This document shows positions 23,446-33,988 of a stretch of 64,000 nucleotides of DNA, piece by piece (within the stretch, counting starts at the first letter, position 1; each line of letters starts with the position of its first letter). The notes below the pieces were generated by a model, which had not been told where the DNA came from, made no database searches, and worked only from the letters and a program-made list of their open reading frames with translations. The DNA lies in NCBI GenBank assembly GCA_001683735.1, contig LUGG01000031.1, positions 1 to 64,000 of the forward strand. Direction: 5' to 3'. This DNA is from Grifola frondosa (taxonomy: Eukaryota > Basidiomycota > Agaricomycetes > Polyporales > Grifolaceae). The translations under genes and the position numbers were made by a program.

Positions 23446-25300
23446 ATGGACATGATCATCCAAAGGATACCTTGCGAGAGTGGGTGGAAGAAAATCAACC
23501 GGGACCTGAAGACGACGATGACGATGAAGAAATCGATCCAGATCTTGCAGAGCTTGATGAAGCAGATTGGCAAATTTATGCTCACCTCTTTCCGGATTCT
23601 GCGCTACCGACATTTGATGCTAGCAACCTTGGCAAGCGTCCTATCGATGATGGCTGGAATCCTGATGACAGTCGCAGTCATTGGCAATACATTGATCAGA
23701 TGGCTTCATATATTGCAAATGAGCGGCGAGTTGGACTTGGTGGTGGCCAAGGAGTGAATAGTCACTCTGTGCAAATTGCCTTGGAAACACTGGAGCCTGA
23801 ACAGCGTCAAGTTTTTGACCGTTATGTGAATGGCTATATGCAAATTTTGCAAGGAGAGGTTGTGCCGCAGATGTGTCTCAATATCGACGGCACAGCAGGT
23901 TGTGGAAAAACTTACCTAATCGAGGCAATTTGTCAGGAACTTCGACGGCTGGCATCCGAAAATGGCAAACCGGATCCAATTCGAGTTGTTGCACCTTCTG
24001 GTGTCGCTGCCTGGCACATCGGAGGTCAGACAATTCATTCAGCACTAGCTCTTCCTGCAACCAATGGCAATATTGCACCACTCTCTGGCTCTCGTCTGGC
24101 AACACTTCAACAGCAGTGGCGTGGCGTATACTTTCTTCTGATAGACGAGAAGTCAATGATGGGTCAGCGGCTTCTGGCAAAAGTGGACTCTCGCCTGCGA
24201 CAACTTCAACCTCAAGATTTACCCATGGGTGGCTTTCATGTGGCAATTATTGGGGATTTTGCCCAATTGCCACCAGTCGGGATCGACCATTGTATGCTCC
24301 ACCTGGTCCTGTGGAAGACACATCGGAAAATGCACAGATGAGTCGTCATGGCAGTGTAATTTATCAGCTGTTCGCTGAAAGTTATTGCTTGCGAACTGTC
24401 CATCGTCAGCAAGGCGACTCCATGGAACAGCAGCAATTTCGCACTCTTTTGCAACATGCGAGTGCAGGTGGTCTCTCCGTTGATGACTGGAAGCTACTTC
24501 AAAGCCGTCACAAACAAAAACTGTCAGTACACGAACAGGAGTCATTCAAGATAGCATTTGTTTGTTCACTAAGACAGAAGCCGTAGAAGAGGCCAACATT
24601 AACCAGCTTGTAGCACTGAATACTTCCTGTGCACGAATCCGTGCAAAACATGATGGTGGGCCCGAAGCCGTCAAAGCAACACCGGAAGAGGCTGTAGGGC
24701 TTGAACCGCACCTTGTGTTGGCCCGAGGTGCAAAGGTCATGATCACTCGTAACATTTGGCAGAAGCACGGTATGTCTTATGTCTCGTCAAGTCTGACTCG
24801 GAACTATCTCATCTGTCATCACAGGCTTAGTTAATGGCGCAACCGGCATCATCGAAGATATCATTTGGGCAGAAGGTTCCGAACGCTCTGATCTTCCTAT
24901 TGCAGTTCTCGTTTCATGCAAGACATACTCTGGGCCAACTCTATGGCGAACACAACCTCGAGAAGGATTTCCCGAAGGCATACCTATTGTGCCCATCACT
25001 CCGATCAAGTCCACGTTCGAGCTGAAGGGTAAGACCGTTGCACGTACACAATTACCACTGCGATTGGCATGGGCTGTAACAGTACACAAGTCGCAGGGAC
25101 TAACACTTGGGCATTTGCGTGTTGGACTCGGTAGTACTGAGTTTTGTTCTGGTCTAACATTTGTCGCTCTTTCACGTGCGAAGGCACTCAATGGTCTAAT
25201 GCTAATCGATCATGTCGACTATTCTCGCGTAAAGAAGCTTGGAGGTAAAGGATTACAGCTTAGGTTGGACGATATTTCTCGTAGATATCCTGTATTGTAG
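23391..25300 (+). pseudogene. Helitron 2 Pif1-like helicase
   Basis: WTEVFNQCRANGHDHPKDTL leads through an acidic patch to Walker A IDGTAGCGKTYL (about 23,884-23,919), VAPSGVAAWHIGGQTIHSAL, Walker B LLIDEKSMM (about 24,136-24,162) and GGFHVAIIGDFAQLPPVG. The usual DE-S-M motif has a lysine inserted-type change (DEKSM). Frame slips at about 24,280 and 24,565 are each cured by one base in a short homopolymer. An intron at about 24,771-24,822 precedes LVNGATGIIEDI. The C-terminal half has AWAVTVHKSQGLTL and FVALSRAKALNGL, classical SF1B motifs V and VI, before the stop. Confidence 0.87.
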
Positions 25301-26499
25301 ACAGACAGCAAAAATAATCCTACTAGCACTACGGAGCGAGCTCCTCGGCACTGACGATCCATATTATAACAGTCTACACGTAGAGTTGCAAGTATCACAG
25401 TCACAGTTTCGCAGTATAAGTCGAGTTAAGCATGGAGTATATGCAATTGCAAGTGAAGCTGATAATTTTGAATACTGTACTTGTGGGGGAAACTTGTATC
25501 TGATTTGTATCATACTATACATGAATTTTTATAAATTATTTTATGCATCTAAACAGGAAAAGACCTCAGTATGAATCAAAAGCTGATTGCAAGTGCCTTG
25601 CAATGAACATATCCTGTGAAATATACTAACCAGTAAGGAAAAGGTCAGTGGCAATATTAATGAAGGTCTGGGGTGAAATGTAACACAAGTAAGCTATGAG
25701 AAATTGGGGTGAAGGAGAATACAGAATATATGATGGCTGAACTACTACACCTGCTGCATATAGCCATGCACTACACCAGCATGCAAAATATGCAAAGGCA
25801 CATGGGAGTAGACATGTGACCTTCTCAGGGCATCAATTTGAAAGAGAGATGTGTCACATCAGGGATATGGTCCAAGATGTGCTGCAAACAATAGTTGCAA
25901 CATCATATTGATGTGTGGAGTCATGTGACATGAGTCATTGGGTTTTAAAATTAATCTGAGACTGGGTAAGAGCTAAAAAGACTAGGATCAGGTTTAATGT
26001 GTGTGATCTGCAAGGCAAATGCATGTTGGACACTGAACAATTGGGTAGTAAGTATTTGAATGCATCACATGTTGTTATATGGTGAATTTGAATAGAGATA
26101 TGACATATTGCATGAATATTAAGTGTGCAAAGCATCAAAGCTAACAGTAGATGCAATTCGGCTGGCTGTGCATCACAATAAGATATAATATTATTGCTTA
26201 AATGACCTGCAATGATGTAATTGCAGGTGCAATCCTACTGGATTTAAGCATAGCTTCTGGGAAATTGTCAGATGTTCAAAATGTGAAAATAATTTGATTT
26301 GCATAGCTGAGGCCATCATATCAGTGATCACATGCAGGAGGCACTACAGCTCACTGTGAAGTGGGACAATCAGCATGACAATGCACGAGAGGCATTGTAG
26401 CCCACAAAGAGGATGAGAGCATGCAGACCACATGATGCAGAGGGAACTATGTTGATGCGGCTCAGGTCCTTGATTAGCTTTGAGTAAGTTAGGACCCTT
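25301..26499. other. AT-rich, CpG-poor DNA without a gene
   Basis: The first 250 bases are probably the 3' flank of Helitron 2. Beyond about 25,560 CpG almost disappears and no coding phrase is recognised. Confidence 0.5.
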
Positions 26500-26690
26500 A
26501 AAGTTTAGTAATTAATGGCTTAAATAATAAGTTTGATACTTCGCAAAGGTAGGCATATTGTCAACAGGATAGAAGAAGGTTATATATAATACTTTAAAAT
26601 AAATAAGACTTAAATAATAATAAAATTAATCATTTTCCTCATCAATCATACCTACCATGCAGAGCAATGGCCCTCTAAAACCAAGTCTAC
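26500..26690 (+). repeat. Dispersed copy of the 15.6-15.85-kb repeat
   Basis: Nearly collinear with 15,665-15,852, sharing 'ggttatatataata' and 'aaaattaatcattttcctca', and ending together at 'gcaatggccctctaaaacca'. The shared right end suggests a real element border near 15,845 and 26,684. Confidence 0.8.
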
Positions 26691-29000
26691 AGTGGCATTC
26701 CTCCTTCTGACATTGGATGAATATTGCACTTTTTGCTTTAAAAATATTTTAATTCATGTTTATAATATAAAAATTCATCATTGCACTCCATTACAATATT
26801 ACTGAGCATGAATGTGCATATGTAACACAATTGGGCTGATGAAAGTGTGTATATTATATATGCAGCTCTCTGCACTCAATGTGCTTAAGCACAACAAACT
26901 TATCACTCAAGCATTATGCATGTAAGTAGCAAGATGTCCACAGGGCAGACATCTTCATAATACATGCATAAGGTCAAAGATTCACCAAATGTCAGACATA
27001 AGTGATGTGACACTGCATGTCATGTGTCTTTGGAATAATGTCTAAATTTAAAATAGTTGTGGATGTTCATGTGAGATAGATAGATAATTTGCACAGATGG
27101 TGTAAGTTATGGCAGATGCTGAGCAAGATACTGCCAAGAACAGCTTGTCAGCAGTAGTAACATGTGCACATTTAGATATTAATCACATATTGTGTAATTG
27201 GAACTGTGGGTTAAAAAAAGAATAATGGTCAGGTCAGGTCATCAAATATGAGTGCATTCACATGGTGATATCAAACATAGGTCAAAATGAGTGCATAGCA
27301 TATGAGGGTGTGAAACATGTAGGACAAGTGTATGTAGGCCTGTGCAATGTGCAGTGAAAGAAAAAGTGAGTAAATGTTACTGAAGAAGGTGAGTTATACA
27401 TTCAAAACAAATTTACCATGTCATGAGGGATGATAAGTAAATGGTTCACAGGAGAATGTGGTGAAGAGGTGGGGATGGAAAGAATCTTGAAGTCCAGCAT
27501 GAGATATGACCAGCACTCATGGTGCATATACCTTCTCAGTTGTTGAATGTGTGACCACTAACTATATTATGCAGCTCACAATAGCAGCACTAAAATGCAA
27601 AAAATGCTCAATTACATGTACACAAATCACAAATAAAAGTACACACTAGAATTCACAGTTATCATACTCAAGCACATGCTTGACACTTGGTGCACACATT
27701 GTACTTCATGCTAGGCAGCTTGAGAAGAAGAAGTTAAGCAGGTTTCACATTACTAATGTACTACAGTTCATATTTTTGCCACTTGTGCATTTTGTTCTGG
27801 CTTAATAAGCTTAAGCCAGTGTACAAGCAGAAAACATGATCAAGTCACCCTTCATTGTCATGGCAATTGAAAGGCCCACTGTTATGCTATGTGAGTGAAA
27901 GCAGACTTACAAAGCTAATGATGAAGCCAAGATAATAAGAATGGTTCCACTACATGAAACAAGTACATGTAGTGGATAAGGGCCACTTGCCAAAATTCAG
28001 AGAAATGTTATAATTATCAAGAATTAGAATAGCACTCTCAAGAGCATCTGTGGAGAGTGCAGATGAAAGTTAGTTACCTAATACTCACAGAACTTGCAAG
28101 CAACTTGCAGCTCAGCTCAACACATCAAGTTAAGTCAAGTTGGCCATGAAAACAAGCTAAGTTAAGCTCACATTGGCCTGGCTAGCATTAGTGTTGCCAC
28201 GGCTTAGTCACACCTGTTTCAGCTCTTTAGATATTCTGATGTGAGTTTTGCAGATAATGACATGATTTTAATTGAAATTAATAGCTAAGATGTATGTGTA
28301 TTTGAATGTAACACAACCATTTGCATAATTATCTTTAGTATGTTTCAACTTTAGCCACACCGGCAAAATAAATAAAAAAAGCTGACTAAAAAGTCGGACT
28401 TTACAATTGGCTTTTTGGCCATATCTCAATCAATACAATGTATAATGTTTTGACCTTGGCAACATATGCCACTATATCTTAGCTACAAAATGAATGCAAG
28501 ATCACTGTGATATCTGAAAAACTGCACAAGTTATGAGTCATATATCATTTAGGCCTGACTTAGCTGCAGAAACACTACTCAGCATGCAACAACATCAAAT
28601 AAATTGAATGGAAATAAGGCCCACCTCAACCAATATGGAGGTTTATTCGGAGAAATATATGGGTTATATGCTGCCAAAAGCCATATTGATCCAGAAAAAA
28701 ATTAATCATAAAGTCAAAATATATGATATGGCATTATTTGGGGGTCACACATGTTATACACTATCTCATTGTCAAAAGTGGATAATAACAAATACTGTGC
28801 AGTTCCAGTATCATCATCAGATTCCTAGGGAATCGGAACTTAAGACAAGCTGCATACAATGTGGGTATGTTAACAGGTGTTGAACACATCAGAATATTAA
28901 TCATACAATAAATCCAATGGAACCTTGGATGAGACTACTTCGTGCTCTCTTGCTATTCTACACAAATCCAGAGAAACCCACACATAGTATGAATCTGAAC
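26691..29000. other. AT-rich, CpG-poor DNA without a gene
   Basis: About 2.3 kb with very few CpG dinucleotides and many TpG/CpA. The open frame at 28,608-28,883 (91 residues) is not recognisable. I see no RNA gene. The zone ends sharply where the coiled-coil gene begins. Confidence 0.5.
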
Positions 29001-29005
29001 GCACA

Positions 29006-30571
29006 TCAAGATGGCGGCGCAGGACTGTGAGATGACTTCATCACTTCGCCATCGTCATTCACCAGGCAATAATTCCTCGCCATTGACCAAGACACTGGTT
29101 CGTGCACTTCTGGCTCTGGGCTAACGGGCTCGGTTGCAGAGTCAGCTATAGAGGATGTGTCTGACCCGTTGTACATCGGCTCCTGATGTATGGGGCGCAC
29201 CGGCGGTCGCGAGGACGACGAAGTAGATGATATGCTAGTTCTCGTGCCGAAAAATCCGCCAAGTTTGCTGGAGACAGTTTGAGTTGTCGCCGGTTCAGAA
29301 GCGCTGCGATCAGTGGATACAGGGAGTGCGGTGATGTTCGTCTGGACATCGGTGGATGACCATAGTTTGAATCCCCACCTAGAGGCGCTGCCGTACTTCT
29401 TTCCTTCTTCGGATGCAGAAGACATGGACGAGGTTCTTCCGCTTGGGTTATGGCTCATAGGGAGTCCAACATTGTTCTCGGATATGAAGGTCCGCAGCGC
29501 CTTAACGCACAGCTCCGACGCTTCATGCGCTTCCTGAGACTCGTATAGCTCACCCTTTGTCTCCTCTAATTGCTCCTTCACGCCCTCGAGCTCCTTGCGA
29601 AGAGCATCGATTCGGGATGCGTCCAAAGACGACGCGGGATCCGATGATCCTGAAGAAGCGTAGAACATGCTTGACATTCGGCGAGAATGAACGGAGTTAT
29701 GGGGTACTGCGGACAGTCGGTGTGATATCTGAGGAATCGGGGAACCTTGGAGAGCTCGGCCATTGACCTTGGTCTCCAATAATTTGGCCTGTCAGAACGA
29801 GTCCAGAGTCGGACACTGAGGAAACACGCCGATGGCCCATTACGCCCACAGAAGATCCCGTTAATGGCGCAAAGGAAGCACGCTTCGAAGATGGTGGGCC
29901 GCTATATGAGGATTGAGTGGTGCGAGATAGATCGAGGGAGAGGTTCGACATCTGGCTCATTCGCCTGCTTTCTGTTTGCAATCGCATCAAGCCTCGACTA
30001 GATCAATTGACTCCGTGTTAACATGAGATGGTACGCAGCGCAGCAATATCGTGACGTACCGACTCTCCTCCACCTTGCTGCGAAGCATGGCAATGGCATC
30101 CTCGTCGTCCTTGTGCTGGTCCGCCGCAACAGACAAGTCTGTCTCCAAACGTATGCACTTCTCGGTGACGTTCTGTAGCGCTGCTTTCATCTCCTCTTCC
30201 CGGGAGTGTGCTTCAGCAAGCTTCTCGGCGAGACTGTCGCGGTCTTTGGTCACTTCGGCCAGGGACATTCGGAGCTGCGTGACGATGGATGCAAGGACAT
30301 TGGTATCGAGAGATTGAGGGCGATTTGGGGAGCTAGGGGGGATTGAATCGTTGTCAAGTTGGTGTTCAAGTTCAAGGGTGAGGTCTATGGAATGAGGACG
30401 TGGGGAATATGGTGAAAGATCTCCATGAGCGTTGTCGTACAGACAGAGCAGTGGCAAATACAATGGTCGTGACAGGGCGTAGACGATGTGGATAAAAGAG
30501 GGAGAGTGATGTTGGCTACGTAGTGGCGATAGTTGAACGTTGAAACTCGGAAACCACATGCACGCAGCCAC
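29006..30571 (-). CDS. Serine-rich coiled-coil protein, function unknown; 5' end uncertain
   Basis: At least three minus-strand exon segments: about 30,420-30,061, 29,997-about 29,790, and about 29,780-29,006 (stop). The first part holds a heptad-rich segment (LASIVTQLRMSLAEVTKDRD to KVEESR). An intron at 29,998-30,060 joins it to RRGLMRLQTESRRMSQM. The last exon has a second coiled coil (IDALRKELEGVKEQLEETKG), a Ser/Thr-rich stretch with SSKLGGFFGTRTS, and ends SHSPAPPS. The join near 29,780 requires either an intron with acceptor CTGACAG or a one-base correction. The true start may lie in an exon upstream of 30,420; I could not fix it. I do not recognise the family. Golgi- or Rab-associated scaffolds look like this, but so do many others. 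Confidence 0.7.
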
Positions 30572-30756
30572 AGCTCAAGATACCAACTTTTACCACACAA
30601 ACATGTTTACCTATGTTACTGTCAAGTAATTGTACAATGAATCCCCCTAACAGACATCTATCAAGTACATCCATATGTTGTATCCTCCATCTGCTTACAT
30701 CTAGTATACACTTTCGCCTTTCAACTCTTTACCAATCATCATCTCTGCGATAACGA

Positions 30757-33641
30757 TTAGCTATGCGTCAGAGGGTCGACACATATCACGCCATCACGCT
30801 CGCTCCAAGGATACCCCCATAGGTGAAGCCATTCGCGAACCCCAGTCGCTAGGCGTGCCCGTGAGGTACCACGAGCGGGGTCCTGAGTTCCTGTATGCTT
30901 CTCCTCTCCGACGACCACATACGCTGTGAAACGTGTAACGTCAAAGGACTATCCACATCAACATCAGAACATAAGTATACCTAGTCCATAAAAATGCTCT
31001 CGTTCCAGCTGAAGAGATGGGTATAAGCCATTGCAACCTCCCATTGGCAAGCACATACCGCGAGTAAGAATTGTTCGAGCACCTCTGTGGCTTCGGTTGG
31101 ATGCAAACTGTGTAAATCAACCATGCATTCAGTTCTCTCTTCGGGCGTCTGCTTCGTGCCATCGCCGCCGACGTTGGTGCTCGCGATACCCAAGCATACT
31201 CCCAGTCCACTTCCACAAAGTCGACCGCGAGCCGCTCTGTCGCCATGATCATCTGACCAGCTCACATCCCTTATCTTCACAGCCTGCTCGCTTACCCTCG
31301 CACGCTCTCGTATCAAGTTTCCTGCCGCCTCGACCATTTCGGCAGCCATTTTTGAATTCAGGTCGTGACCTTCCCTGCTGAATCGCTTTGCTGCCGCACC
31401 ATCTCCACGTCTCCATGCATCAGCCGCTCGAGAAAGACACGCATTGCGAGCAGCGCCAAGACGTAGAGCCCTGAAGGAATTTAGTATGGAGCACAATTCA
31501 AAAAATGTCACATCACACACCTCGAACGATAGGTCATATAAAGTCTGTTTACCGATTCACCAGTCGGCAGAGTCGGCATTAGCGTTGGCGGGCGTAGCTT
31601 AAGCCTCGGAGAAGCCTTGGGAGCGACAATCGCCGTGTTATGATGTATAGACTCCGCAGATGGGCCCATGGCTTCACGACGGGCAGCAAGCGTCGCCGAA
31701 TCTCTAGGCATTTGAGGTTGAGAGGGACTGGACTGTGAATTAGGCGTGGTCTTCTTCAATGCTGCTGCAAATCTGGTCCGGCCAGGGTCATGAATGGGTC
31801 CGTCGTCGCGGCTGTAACCGAAACCGCCTCTCCTGCTGCGGATTTCACCGCCGGACGTGACAGCATTATTCAATGTCGGAAACTCGTCTAAAGATGAGCT
31901 ATGGCTGTGATCAGCAGAGCCAGTGTTCAGATCGGCACGGGCCATCGTATGTGTCAGGCCAGAAACGTCTATGTCCTGGGGCAAGTGATGTAAGAACTCG
32001 CAATTTTCACCTTTTGCGCATGTACCGCGAAGCCAGAAGCGACACAGCGCGCGCTCAAGGTCATGACTGAACGCAAAGCACTTCAGTGACATGTAGTCAA
32101 TCACATGTGACACTGACCTGAAGCGACAATCCGCTCGCAAACATTCACCTGCAAGAAAATACCTGCACACTCTATTGCCTCCCAGTGCAGTACGCCCGTT
32201 CGCGTATCGGCTGCCATTTCTAGCTGCTGATGTGTTGAAGGCGGCCCTCCCACCGCGAATGATACCACCTTGACCATCCCGCTTCACCAGTACGACTCGA
32301 TTGCCAACAGGCTGCATCCTCGGCTGAGAAGTAGGTTGAACTTGGTTGACGGCAGAACGGTCAATCAGCCAAGTCATGGCACGCTCGAAGTCATACCCAT
32401 TGCTTGCCAACGCTTCTTCTAGTTCGGATGGTGCGAGCGTTGCTCCAAAGACAGAGCTCAGTACATCAAACGGTGTCATTCCGTCGGTCAGCATCGCTGC
32501 CATCTCTGGATCGACATCAAGTTCGCTGTCGGGGGATTGCAGAGATTGAGATTGGATTTGCTGTTCAGAGCCATCGGCATGATGCATGGATGCGTCATCG
32601 ATAGACAAAGACGAATTAGAGATTGAGGAATTTGCCCATTGCGTATCGACATCAGAAGGCGCCATGGAGTGGAACGAACGAGGAAGGCTACGGGTAGAAA
32701 AAGGGTCAAAAGGATCCTCGTCGTCTTCATCGTCCAAATGCAGTGACGAACGTAGAGATGAATTGGGTGTGAGTGCGCGAGGTAACAACGAACTGTCAGG
32801 AGTTAGAGGTGCAGCAATGGCAAGCTTAGAAGTCGGCCGTTGTGGGCTATGAGCCCAAAGGTCTGGAGAAGGAGTTTCTGCACGGAGAGTCGAGAAAGTT
32901 CCAGGATTTGAAGATGCAGCTGAAAGTGGGCGTGGAATTGGCTTGAACTCCGATGCTTTGGCATTGAGAAGTCGAGGGGAGGAGAGAGGAGATGATGGAA
33001 GACTGACAGCGAACTGTGCGTGCGTAATAATGGGTGAGGCGCCAGGCGACTCACTGCGAGCGGACACGTATGAAGAGGGTTGAGCCTGCGAACCCAGCGG
33101 AGACGTGAGTGGCGTATGGGGCCTACGAAAGATCATAGCCAAGGGTGAACTGGGTGCAGAAGTAGGAGTATCCGGCCTATTCGGAATAAGACGAACAGAA
33201 TGAGACGACGCGCGAGACGAGGGACGAGATACAGGACGGCGGGTTGGGGTGAGAAATAGGAAAGGAACATTGTCCACGTCGTCTCTATGTTTGTGCATGA
33301 GATCCAACACATGTTGTTCCAGCTGTTTTTGCGAAGCATTAGCATGGATCGGGAGTAGTAGACTTGGGTGTACAGACCTCCTCGTCCACTATGGCCGATC
33401 CGAAGGTATCTTTGAGTAGATCCTTGAGCTCATCTTCACGCTCGCTGTCGAGAAGACCAGCTACTCTCGCGACCAAAGCAGAATTGACTCGTGAAGACTC
33501 GTCGCCCTCCGCGTCGCTGTCATAGTTGTACAAGCGTGCAATGGCGGAGAGCTGTGCGCGTGTATGAGGAAACTTATGCATAGTGGGTTCTACACTGGCA
33601 TCGATGGGGCCAGGAAGTGTGATGACAGGAGGATCAAGCAT
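30757..33641 (-). CDS. CCCH zinc finger / DUF1771 / Smr-domain protein
   Basis: The start MLDPPVITLPGPIDASVE is at 33,641. After an intron (33,323-33,377) comes a long Ser/Pro-rich region, then a CUE-like segment (MTPFDVLSSVFGATL, ALASNGYDFERAMTWLI). Two CCCH fingers follow: CRYFLAGECLRADCRFSH, split by a 51-bp intron (32,067-32,117), and CRFWLRGTCAKGENCEFLH. DUF1771 begins at LRLGAARNACLSRAADAWRR, directly after an intron near 31,470-31,520. The Smr domain starts MVDLHSLHPTEA. A 28-nt micro-exon (30,981-31,008) supplies LEREHFYGLA, followed by YVVVGEEKHTG and the stop at 30,757-30,759. Smr domains are RNA endonuclease or RNA-binding modules; Cue2-type proteins cleave mRNA at stalled ribosomes. 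A role in mRNA quality control is inference. The frame is intact. Confidence 0.87.
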
Positions 33642-33985
33642 GGCAGGAGAATTGAGAAGGATTTGTTGGCGGGAAGATGAAAGGGAAGTGGGAAACGATT
33701 AGGACGTCCCACCAACCAACCCGCATCACGGATGTTCCAGTCCAGGTGTTGCCTTCAACTCAAAACGGTCACGCTCTTCGCGTCTCCTTATGAATAACCT
33801 CAATAATTTCTCATCTTCGACAAATCCACGGACCGTACGTGCAACATAATATGCATGGAGGGATTCAAAGACAATTGGTAGAGAAATGTTAGTGGTATGT
33901 GTCCGTGGACAACTTGTGTCATATCTTTATCAGAATACTACTGCCTCCTCCAGACACCGCACAGTCCACCTTCTTGTGAACGGAC
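33642..33985. other. Intergenic region, about 340 bp
   Basis: Upstream of the Smr gene and downstream of the sorting nexin stop. It presumably holds the Smr-gene promoter, but I see no distinct element. Confidence 0.5.
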
Positions 33986-33988
33986 TAT

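Larger units (their letters stand above)
19832..25300 (+). mobile_element. Helitron 2 (well preserved); ends not located
   Basis: One plus-strand gene trail with spliceosomal introns gives zinc fingers, a DUF6570-like region, Helitron_like_N/Rep and a Pif1 helicase ending at a natural stop (25,298-25,300). Introns of about 50-60 bp with GT..AG ends are visible near 20,253-20,307, 20,784-20,830, 21,439-21,489, 22,719-22,767, 23,103-23,163 and 24,771-24,822. CpG content is much higher than in the surrounding repeat DNA, suggesting a younger insertion or escape from methylation-driven decay. A palindrome GGAGCGAGCTCC (25,334-25,345) lies just beyond the stop, but I cannot show that it is the 3' hairpin. 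Confidence 0.88.
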
